64,000 bases of DNA from 34-65-8 sp963529855 (GTDB taxonomy: Bacteria; Pseudomonadota; Alphaproteobacteria; Sphingomonadales; Sphingomonadaceae), in contig CAURZK010000001.1 of assembly GCA_963529855.1 (NCBI GenBank), positions 62,001-126,000 of the forward strand, in the 5' to 3' direction. This document shows positions 1 through 6,836 of the stretch, piece by piece. Position numbers and translations under genes: made by a program. Under the pieces are notes generated by a model that saw nothing but the letters and a program-made list of their open reading frames with translations, was not told the origin of the DNA and searched no databases. The number at the start of each line of letters is the position of its first letter. The stretch's first letter is position 1.

Positions 1-472
1 CGATCACCCCAACCGTCAGGCCCAGCCAGCGATAGATCTGGCCCATCCAGTCCGCATCGCGCCGGGCGAGGTAGTCGTTGACGGTGACAACGTGAACGCC
101 CTTGCCCTCGATCGCATTGAGGTAGGTTGCCAGCGTCGCCACCAGGGTCTTGCCCTCGCCGGTGCGCATTTCGGAGATTTCACCCCGATGGAGCACGATG
201 CCGCCAATCATCTGCACGTCGAAATGACGCATGCCCAGCACGCGCACCGATGCCTCGCGCACGGTGGCAAAGGCTTCGGGCAGGATGTCGTCGAGTGTAC
301 GGCCGCTGGCGAGCTGGCTGCGGAACTTGTCCGTCTGCGCCTGGAGCTGCTCGTCGGTCAGCGCCTGGATTTGCGGTTCGAGCGCGTTGATCTGGTCAAC
401 GACCTTGCCGATCGAACGCACGTAACGTTCGTTGGCCGAACCGAAGATGGATTTGGCAAGTGTCTTGATCAT
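1..472 (-). CDS. secA: Preprotein translocase ATPase SecA, N-terminal part (runs off the window)
   Basis: SecA is the cytoplasmic ATPase that drives unfolded preproteins through the SecYEG channel. Only about the first 157 residues are here. The start is the ATG that begins MIKTLAKSIFG, a typical SecA amino end. The family signature HFDVQMIGG is followed by the Walker A segment MRTGEGKTLVA (about residues 102-112) and VVTVNDYLARRDADWM. The reading frame is open to the window edge. No clear Shine-Dalgarno sequence lies before the ATG. The leader contains GC-rich inverted repeats, and a small secreted-protein gene precedes it on the same strand, a layout discussed under findings. Identity is certain; nothing can be said about the remainder of the protein. 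Confidence 0.96.
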   Translation of the reverse strand, partial: MIKTLAKSIFGSANERYVRSIGKVVDQINALEPQIQALTDEQLQAQTDKFRSQLASGRTLDDILPEAFATVREASVRVLGMRHFDVQMIGGIVLHRGEISEMRTGEGKTLVATLATYLNAIEGKGVHVVTVNDYLARRDADWMGQIYRWLGLTVGVI

Positions 473-484
473 GAAGAAGGTGGT

Positions 485-536
485 CCCGGGATGGAGGGAA
501 ATTGCAGATGCGCGCCCGGGCGCCGCGGCGCCGGGC
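485..536 (-). promoter_or_regulatory. secA leader with competing GC-rich inverted repeats
   Basis: In the 93-base gap between the small secreted ORF and secA, read on the minus strand, the arms at 536-531 and 519-514 (GCCCGG/CCGGGC) plus an inner CGCC/GGCG pair form one very stable hairpin. A second CCCGGG at 490-485, just before the start region, could instead pair with the CCCGGG at 520-515. The two pairings exclude each other. No U-run follows, so this is not an obvious terminator. A role in secA translation is inference only. Confidence 0.3.
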
Positions 537-565
537 AGAATTCGTGGAAGACGTTGAAACGCGCG

Positions 566-835
566 CTATTCCAGCGCGCGGTCGGGCCCGTACTGGACGG
601 TCGGGATATAGATGATCACCGGCCGGCGCTGGCGGCATTCGGGCTGTTCGCGCCTGGTGCCCGCGTTGGTGCGCTGAACCTGGCAATCGGTGCGTTCCGT
701 GGAAGGCACTGCAGGTGCGGACTTGCTCGCCCCGACTTGCGCCGCGAACGTATCGACCACAGCCGCATTGACCGGCGCGCCAATGGCGGCGAGTCCGGTA
801 AGCAAGGCTAGACAGGCGAGAAAGCGGCGCAACAT
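566..835 (-). CDS. Small secreted protein encoded just upstream of secA (hypothetical)
   Basis: 89 residues, not recognised as a named family. The start MLRRFLACLALLTG is chosen because it begins a classic Sec signal peptide (positively charged end, hydrophobic core, cleavage near APVNAA). The frame stays open further upstream, but that part does not look like protein. The mature part is short and polar, with two Cys, and ends in RRPVIIYIPTVQYGPDRALE. A 7-bp inverted repeat (GCGCGCT/AGCGCGC, 561-579) overlaps the stop codon. The gene points the same way as secA with a 93-base gap, and is divergent from argJ. A periplasmic protein is likely; an alternative is a translation-monitoring leader peptide for secA. 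Confidence refers to it being a real gene. Confidence 0.6.
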   Translation of the reverse strand: MLRRFLACLALLTGLAAIGAPVNAAVVDTFAAQVGASKSAPAVPSTERTDCQVQRTNAGTRREQPECRQRRPVIIYIPTVQYGPDRALE

Positions 836-926
836 GGCGGTCGCAAGATAGGCGCAGACTGATCCGCCGTCCACCTTTTTGGACCAGCGCGTTTACGTGC
901 CGCCACGGGTTTTCTACAGCCGGGCC

Positions 927-2153
927 ATGGAAATAGAACCGAGTCCGCTGGCCGCCGCCTTCCCCTCCATGCACCCGCTGCCCGGCGTCACGCCGCGCGT
1001 CGCGCGGGCACGGTACAAGCAATGGGACCGTGCCGACCTCACACTGGTTGAACTTGCCGAGGGGACGGCAGTTGCCGGTGTCTTCACCCGCAGCGCCTGC
1101 GCATCGAGCGAGGTCGAGCTGGGGCGCGCCAATATCGGCCAGGGCCGGGCCCGTGCACTGATCGTCAACGCAGGCAATTCCAATGCTTTCACCGGCTATC
1201 GCGGGCGCGAGGCGGTGGAAGGGATCATGGACCAGGTCGCGGCACATCTCGGATGCCCGCGCGAACAGGTGTTTGTCTCCTCCACCGGGGTGATTGGCGT
1301 CCCCCTGCCGCGCGACAAGGCGAGTGCCGGGATCGCGGCCGCGATGTCCGCGTCTCCTGCCAGCTGGGAAGATGCGGCGCGCGCGATCGGCACGACCGAC
1401 ACCTTTCCCAAGGGTGCCAGCGCAAGTGCCATGATCGGTGACAAGCGTGTCGAGCTGGTCGGCATCATCAAGGGCAGCGGGATGATCGCGCCCGACATGG
1501 CCACGATGCTGGGCTATATATTCACCGACGCTGCCGTCGCGCCGGAATTCCTGCAGGAATTGCTGGCGGCGGCAAACGCCCGAACGTTTTCCTGCATCAC
1601 GGTCGACGGCGACACGTCAACCAGCGACACGGTGCTCGCCTTTGCCACGGGCAAGGCGGGTAACCTGCCGCTCCGCTCGTTCGACGATGCCGGGGCGGAT
1701 GCCTTCGCCGCGGCGCTGGAGGATCTCTGCCGGCAACTCGCGCATCTGGTGGTGCGAGACGGCGAAGGCGCGCAGAAATTCATCGAAATCGCCGTGACCG
1801 GTGCAGTCTCTGACGACAGCGCGCGCAAGGTCGGGCTGTCGATCGCCAACTCGCCGCTGGTGAAAACTGCCATCGCGGGCGAGGACGCGAACTGGGGCCG
1901 CGTCGTGATGGCGGTGGGCAAGGCGGGTGAGCCTGCCGACCGCGACCGGCTCTCGATCGGGTTCGGCGGCGTCTGGGCCGCACGCGATGGGCAGCCGCTG
2001 CCCGATTACGACGAAGCGCCGGTGGCAGCGCACCTCAAGGGGCGGGAGATCAGGATCGAGGTCGATCTTGGGCTGGGCGATGGCCGGGCAAAGGTGTGGA
2101 CCTGCGATCTCACGCACGGATATATCGCCATCAACGCCGATTACCGTTCATGA
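927..2153 (+). CDS. argJ: Bifunctional glutamate N-acetyltransferase / amino-acid acetyltransferase ArgJ
   Basis: ArgJ moves the acetyl group from N-acetylornithine to glutamate (and can also use acetyl-CoA), the cyclic route of arginine biosynthesis in the cytoplasm. The 408-residue product from MEIEPSPL matches the family length; the frame is open 16 codons further upstream, but that extension is not ArgJ-like. The self-cleavage site sits in KGSGMIAPDMATMLG, with Thr193 of ATML as the expected nucleophile that splits the chain into alpha and beta subunits. Early motifs include NAGNSNAFTG and the oxyanion-loop segment SSTGVIG. The stop overlaps the next gene's start as ATGA, so the two are translationally coupled. 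argG, a later step of the same pathway, lies 37 kb away. Confidence 0.95.
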   Translation: MEIEPSPLAAAFPSMHPLPGVTPRVARARYKQWDRADLTLVELAEGTAVAGVFTRSACASSEVELGRANIGQGRARALIVNAGNSNAFTGYRGREAVEGIMDQVAAHLGCPREQVFVSSTGVIGVPLPRDKASAGIAAAMSASPASWEDAARAIGTTDTFPKGASASAMIGDKRVELVGIIKGSGMIAPDMATMLGYIFTDAAVAPEFLQELLAAANARTFSCITVDGDTSTSDTVLAFATGKAGNLPLRSFDDAGADAFAAALEDLCRQLAHLVVRDGEGAQKFIEIAVTGAVSDDSARKVGLSIANSPLVKTAIAGEDANWGRVVMAVGKAGEPADRDRLSIGFGGVWAARDGQPLPDYDEAPVAAHLKGREIRIEVDLGLGDGRAKVWTCDLTHGYIAINADYRS

Positions 2154-2947
2154 TCGCGCTCGATACAGAGATCGGCGCATTGCTGCGCCGGGTCAGCCAA
2201 ACGGCGATCCTGCCGCGCTATCGCAAGCTGGCCAATGGCGAGATCGCGGCCAAGGCGCCCGGCGACGTGGTCACCGTAGCCGATCACGAAGCCGAGGCCA
2301 TGCTCACCGAAGCCCTGGCCAGCATCGAACCGGGCATTCCGATCGTCGGCGAGGAAGCCGCCCATGCGGACGCATCGGTGCAGGAAGCCTTGGCGGGGGA
2401 CTGCTGGATCATCGACCCGCTCGACGGCACGCGCAACTTTGCCGCGGGCAAGGCACCGTTCGGGATCATCCTGGCCCGCGCATCCGGCGGCATCGCGCGA
2501 TCGGGGTGGATATACGATTGCCTGAGCGGGCGGCTGTGCATTGCCCATGAAGGCCGCGGCGCGACGATCGATGGCGCGCCGATCGATGCGCGCAAAACCG
2601 GGGAAAGCCCACCGGTGGCGGCGGTATCATTCATCTACGTGAAGCCGGAACGGCGAGAGGCCGTGCGGGCCCATATCGCACCGAATTATCGGCTGGTCGA
2701 CATACCTTATTGTGCGGCAGAGCAGTATCCGCGCCTTGCCCTGGGCGTGAACGACGTATCGATTTTCGAGCGGACGCTGGCGTGGGATCACGCTGCGGGC
2801 GTACTGTTCCTCAACGAAGCAGGCGGCAAGGCGGCCCGGCCCGACGGCACGCCATATCGTGTGGACGAATGGCAGCGACCGGGCCTGATCGGCGCCGCCA
2901 GCCCGCGCCTGTGGGACGAGCTGGCGGTACGCCTGGCGCAGGTCTGA
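2150..2947 (+). CDS. Inositol monophosphatase-family phosphatase
   Basis: A Mg2+-dependent sugar/nucleotide phosphatase of the IMPase fold, 265 residues. The metal-binding signatures are present: GEEAA (about 67-71), DPLDGTRNF (89-97) and the C-terminal WDHAAG (212-217). The start ATG overlaps the argJ stop by four bases, which fixes it better than the in-frame ATG 54 bases upstream. Members of this family hydrolyse inositol phosphate, 3'-phosphoadenosine nucleotides (CysQ) or histidinol phosphate. The substrate cannot be told from these motifs, and coupling to argJ hints at no obvious one. It converges on trxA with 29 bases between the stops. Confidence 0.85.
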   Translation: MIALDTEIGALLRRVSQTAILPRYRKLANGEIAAKAPGDVVTVADHEAEAMLTEALASIEPGIPIVGEEAAHADASVQEALAGDCWIIDPLDGTRNFAAGKAPFGIILARASGGIARSGWIYDCLSGRLCIAHEGRGATIDGAPIDARKTGESPPVAAVSFIYVKPERREAVRAHIAPNYRLVDIPYCAAEQYPRLALGVNDVSIFERTLAWDHAAGVLFLNEAGGKAARPDGTPYRVDEWQRPGLIGAASPRLWDELAVRLAQV

Positions 2948-2976
2948 TCACCAGCCCGCGCCGCCGGAAATCAGCG

Positions 2977-3297
2977 TTACAGCACGCTTTCGAGCCATGC
3001 CTTGAGCTGGCCCTTGGGCCGGGCCCCGGTCAGTTCGGCGGCCTTCTGCCCATCCTTGTACAGCACCAGATAGGGAATGCCCTGCACGCCCAGCTTGCCG
3101 GGCGTGTCGGTGTTTTCCATGATGTCCATCTTGGCGATCGTCACCCGGTCGGCCAGTTCGTCGCTGATTTCTTCCAGTGCGGGGGCGATCATCTTGCAGG
3201 GGCCGCACCAGTCGGCCCAGAAGTCCACCAGCACGGGCTTGCTCGCATCGAGCACATCGGCCTGGAAGCTGGCATCGGTGACATTGACAGTCGCCAT
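2977..3297 (-). CDS. trxA: Thioredoxin 1
   Basis: A 106-residue cytoplasmic thioredoxin that reduces protein disulfides using electrons from thioredoxin reductase. The redox centre WCGPCK occupies residues 30-35, preceded by PVLVDFWADW. The cis-proline segment GIPYLVLYKDG is also present, and the length is that of the whole family. It is the last gene of a long minus-strand operon, 47 bases after addA; the pairing addB-addA-trxA recurs in alphaproteobacteria. No defect seen. Confidence 0.96.
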   Translation of the reverse strand: MATVNVTDASFQADVLDASKPVLVDFWADWCGPCKMIAPALEEISDELADRVTIAKMDIMENTDTPGKLGVQGIPYLVLYKDGQKAAELTGARPKGQLKAWLESVL

Positions 3298-3344
3298 GTG
3301 ATTATCTCCTGTTGGTATGCGTGTAATCTAGGTGCGCGGAACGG

Positions 3345-6300
3345 TCACTCAACGGGCAGCCCGGTAAAGCTTTCCTGCCGATCCGACAAAGCGGGTTTGT
3401 GCTGCGCCGCGATCGCCGCCGGGATCTCGATCAGGCGGGGTGTGTGGGTATAGAGCAACACGGCGCGCACGGCCCGGCCGGGATATATCTCGCCGAGCGC
3501 GCTGGCATAGGCCGCCATCTGGCGCAATGTCGCCACGGGCACCTCGTCAAGCGAGCTGGGCGGGCGGCGGGCGGTCTTGAAATCCACGATCGTTACCGTG
3601 TCGGGCGTTATGTGCAGCCGATCGGCAACCCCGGCCACCACCTGCCCTTCGACCGTCGCGGCAAGCGGCACTTCAGCCAGCGCTGCCGGGCCGAACAAGT
3701 CCGCATATTCCGGATGATCGAGCACCGCGAGCGCCGAGGCGAGCATATCCTCGCGCACGGTTTCTTCCAGCTCGCGCGCCTGGCGGGCCAGCCACGCGCG
3801 CCCGCGCTGCTCGCGTTCAGCAGGTGCGACGTCCGGCAAGCGTTCGAGCAAGCGGTGGATCAAGACCCCGCGCCGCGCTGCGGCGGCGACTGCCTCCGGC
3901 GGCAGCGGCGGGTCGGCGCCCCGCTCCTCGCCCGCCGATGACGGCGCAAGCGGGCGCGGTGGGCGTGGTTCGGGCCCGATCGGCGCAGTTGCCCAATCAG
4001 GCAGAACGCCCGGCTGGAGCTCGGCTGGCCTGACCGATCCGCCAAGCGGCTCGGGCCGGGATCCCCAGCGCTGCACGCCGCCCCAGATGGGATCTTCGAC
4101 AACGCCGCCATCCATCAACGGCGCCAGCTTGGCATACCAGCTTTCGGCGGCAGGGGCTTTTTCGCGCTTGCCCAACGCGCCGCCGATGAACAGCGCCTCC
4201 TCCGCCCGCGTCATCGCGACGTAGAGAAGCCGCCAGTGCTCCTGCCGCTCGGCCAGCCGCGCAGCTTCCTCCGCCTCGGCGATGCGGCCGATCTTATGGT
4301 CCTTGGTCAACCCGGCGAGCGGGATCGCGCGCGCTTCGTCAACGGGGTCGGTCAGCGACATCGCGCGCACGGGCGAGCTGTCCGGATTGCCGGTCGCATC
4401 GGCCAGGATCACGATCGGTGCCTGCAAGCCTTTCGATCCGTGGACCGTCATCACCCGCACCAACCCTTCGCTGGCGCCGGCTTCGCGTTTCAATTCGCCA
4501 TCGCCCGCGTCGAACCAGCGGATAAACCCCTGCAGGCTGGCGGTGTTGGCAGCGGCATAGGCGCCCGCCGCGTTGAGCAGTTCGTCGATCGGATCGTTCG
4601 CCTCGGTCCCCAACCGGGCGATGAGCTGGCGGCGACCATTCCACGGGCCGACCAGCAGCCAGTGGAGCAGGCCCTGGGGCGGCTCGATATCGGCAAGGCG
4701 CAGCAGTTCGCGCAGCCGGTCCGCCACGCGCGTGACCTCCGGCACTTCGGAGCGGCGCAGGTGATCCCACAGCGCCATCTTGTCGCAGCGCCAGCCGTGT
4801 TCCAGCAGCTGTTCCTGGGTCCATCCGATCAGCGGCGAGACGAGCAGGTTGCCGAGACTGAGGTCGTCGAGCGGCTGCGCGGCGAACCGCAGCGCGGCCA
4901 TCAGGTCCTTCACCGCCAGCGGCGCGCCGAGTCGCAGGCGGTCCACACCCGCGACCGGCACGCCGGCTGCATAGAGCCGCGCGACGATCAGCCCGGCCAG
5001 TTCGCGCCGCTTGCGTACCAGGATCATCACGTCGCCCGGCCCGGCATTGCGCGGATTCTTCGCGTCTTTCACCAACGGATAGCCATCGCGCAGCCACGCC
5101 TTGACCTGCGCCGCGATCCGGTCCGCCATTTCGCGCTCGGGCGCGGAAATCCACGTTTCCTCGCCGTCGTTTTCTTCCGGATCGTTCGCGTCGTCCGCTC
5201 CGCTGGCGACGGGCTGCCACAACACGACTTCGCCGGGGCGCTCGTCGCCGATATGCCGCTCGGGTGCCTCTCCCAGTCCGAAACTGGCAGGGCCGATGGT
5301 CTCGATCGCACGGTCGACGAAATCGAGCACCGGCTGCGCCGTACGATAGGACCGGCCCAGGCCCAGATCGCGCAATTCGCGCGGTTCCGGCACCGGATCG
5401 CGCGATTGCCGCGCCAGTTCGCGCAGGTTTTCGGCCGCGCCCTGCATCACCCTGGCAAACTCATCGCGCGCAAGGCGGAAGTTTTCCGGACTGGTGCCCT
5501 GGAACCCGAAAATCGCCTGCTTGTAGTCGCCGACCACGAAGATCGTGCGCTGCCGCCCTTCGCGCTGGCCCGCGCCGGAAAAGAAATCGTCGGTCAAGGC
5601 GCGGATGATCGACCACTGCGCGGCGTTGGTGTCCTGCGCTTCGTCGATCAGGATATGGTCGAACCGGCGGTCGAGCTTGAACCGGATCCATTCGGCCATG
5701 TCAGCATCGGCAAGCAGCGCGGCGGCGCGGCGAATCTGGTCGTCGAAATCGATCAGCCCTTCCCGCGCCTTTGCCTCCTCCCACGCCAGCGCAAAGCGGC
5801 GCCCGGCCGTGAGCGCGGGATCGAGAAACGCGGCAAGGTCGATCAGCGCGCGCTGGCTGGTAATGGCGGCCAGCGACGCGCCGACGGCTTCGCTCGCGCT
5901 GGAGAACGAAGGGTCGCAATTCTTCGGCAGTTTCGGATTGCCGTTCTTGAAGAACATAGCTTCGGACAGCGCATTGAGCGAGGCCAGCCGCCCCGCTGCA
6001 TCCTGTGCGAGCCAGTCTGCAATGATCGGCAGCGCATCGTCGCTGCTTTTGGATTTCCATCCGGCATATCCCGCCGCGCAGGCGCGCAGTGCGCCGATGT
6101 CGAAGAAGTCGTCCGCGCAAAGATCAGCTAGCGATACATCGTCCGCTTCGGCAGCAAGGCCGAGCAGCTGGTTGACCCGTGTGCGCAGCGGTTCCTGCCA
6201 ACTGCCGGTGCCGAACCACGCCTCGCGCGCCTCGGCACAGCGCATCAGCCATTTGCGGGTGCCATCCGGCGACAGCCGCACGCTGAGCAGTTCGAGCGCA

Positions 6301-6836
6301 TCGAGCAGCCTGCGTTCGCCCCGTTCCTCCCATTCGCCGACCATCCGGGCGAGCACCTCGTGCGCGAGAAGGTCGCGGTCGCGGTCTTCCATCGGGCGGG
6401 TGCCGGGAACAAGGCCCGCCTCTTCGGGAAAGGACGCGAGCAGCCATTGCGAGAAAGCGTGAATCGTGTCGATGCGAAGCCCGCCCCCCGGGCAATCGAG
6501 CACGCGCGCAAACAGGCTACGCGCGCGGGTACGCGCCGCCTCGCCATTGGAAGCGCCGATCGCCAGCAGGTCGCGGCCAAGCAATTCCTCTGGCATGCGG
6601 ACCCAGTTCGCCAGCACCTCGTTCACGCGCACCGCCATTTCGGCGGCGCCTGCCTTGGTGAAAGTCAGGCACAGGATCTGTTCGGGCGACACGTCCTCGC
6701 GCAGCAGCAGCCGCAGGACGCGCGCGGACAGGACCTGCGTCTTACCCGTGCCGGCGGAGGCCGACAGCCACACGCTGTCGTGCGGGTCGACCGCGGCGGC
6801 CTGGTCGCCCTTCAGTTCGTGGACCCTGCCGCTCAT
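3345..6836 (-). CDS. addA: Double-strand break repair helicase-nuclease subunit AddA
   Basis: AddA is the UvrD-like 3'-5' helicase and nuclease subunit of the AddAB complex, which resects DNA ends for RecA-dependent recombination and degrades foreign linear DNA. The chain is 1163 residues from MSGRVHELKGDQ. The start is fixed by its ATGA overlap with the addB stop. Walker A SASAGTGKT lies at 25-33, and helicase motifs LIDEAQDTN, VGDYKQAIFGFQG and VMTVHGSKGLQAPIV follow. The C-terminal PDDEXK-type nuclease core shows GVADRL and TIVDFKTARRP. It lies between addB and trxA in one transcription unit. The product looks intact. Confidence 0.95.
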   Translation of the reverse strand: MSGRVHELKGDQAAAVDPHDSVWLSASAGTGKTQVLSARVLRLLLREDVSPEQILCLTFTKAGAAEMAVRVNEVLANWVRMPEELLGRDLLAIGASNGEAARTRARSLFARVLDCPGGGLRIDTIHAFSQWLLASFPEEAGLVPGTRPMEDRDRDLLAHEVLARMVGEWEERGERRLLDALELLSVRLSPDGTRKWLMRCAEAREAWFGTGSWQEPLRTRVNQLLGLAAEADDVSLADLCADDFFDIGALRACAAGYAGWKSKSSDDALPIIADWLAQDAAGRLASLNALSEAMFFKNGNPKLPKNCDPSFSSASEAVGASLAAITSQRALIDLAAFLDPALTAGRRFALAWEEAKAREGLIDFDDQIRRAAALLADADMAEWIRFKLDRRFDHILIDEAQDTNAAQWSIIRALTDDFFSGAGQREGRQRTIFVVGDYKQAIFGFQGTSPENFRLARDEFARVMQGAAENLRELARQSRDPVPEPRELRDLGLGRSYRTAQPVLDFVDRAIETIGPASFGLGEAPERHIGDERPGEVVLWQPVASGADDANDPEENDGEETWISAPEREMADRIAAQVKAWLRDGYPLVKDAKNPRNAGPGDVMILVRKRRELAGLIVARLYAAGVPVAGVDRLRLGAPLAVKDLMAALRFAAQPLDDLSLGNLLVSPLIGWTQEQLLEHGWRCDKMALWDHLRRSEVPEVTRVADRLRELLRLADIEPPQGLLHWLLVGPWNGRRQLIARLGTEANDPIDELLNAAGAYAAANTASLQGFIRWFDAGDGELKREAGASEGLVRVMTVHGSKGLQAPIVILADATGNPDSSPVRAMSLTDPVDEARAIPLAGLTKDHKIGRIAEAEEAARLAERQEHWRLLYVAMTRAEEALFIGGALGKREKAPAAESWYAKLAPLMDGGVVEDPIWGGVQRWGSRPEPLGGSVRPAELQPGVLPDWATAPIGPEPRPPRPLAPSSAGEERGADPPLPPEAVAAAARRGVLIHRLLERLPDVAPAEREQRGRAWLARQARELEETVREDMLASALAVLDHPEYADLFGPAALAEVPLAATVEGQVVAGVADRLHITPDTVTIVDFKTARRPPSSLDEVPVATLRQMAAYASALGEIYPGRAVRAVLLYTHTPRLIEIPAAIAAQHKPALSDRQESFTGLPVE

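Noticed and set aside
4236..6131. A 631-codon plus-strand frame opposite addA
   Set aside because: Antisense shadow of addA codons; no recognisable protein features.
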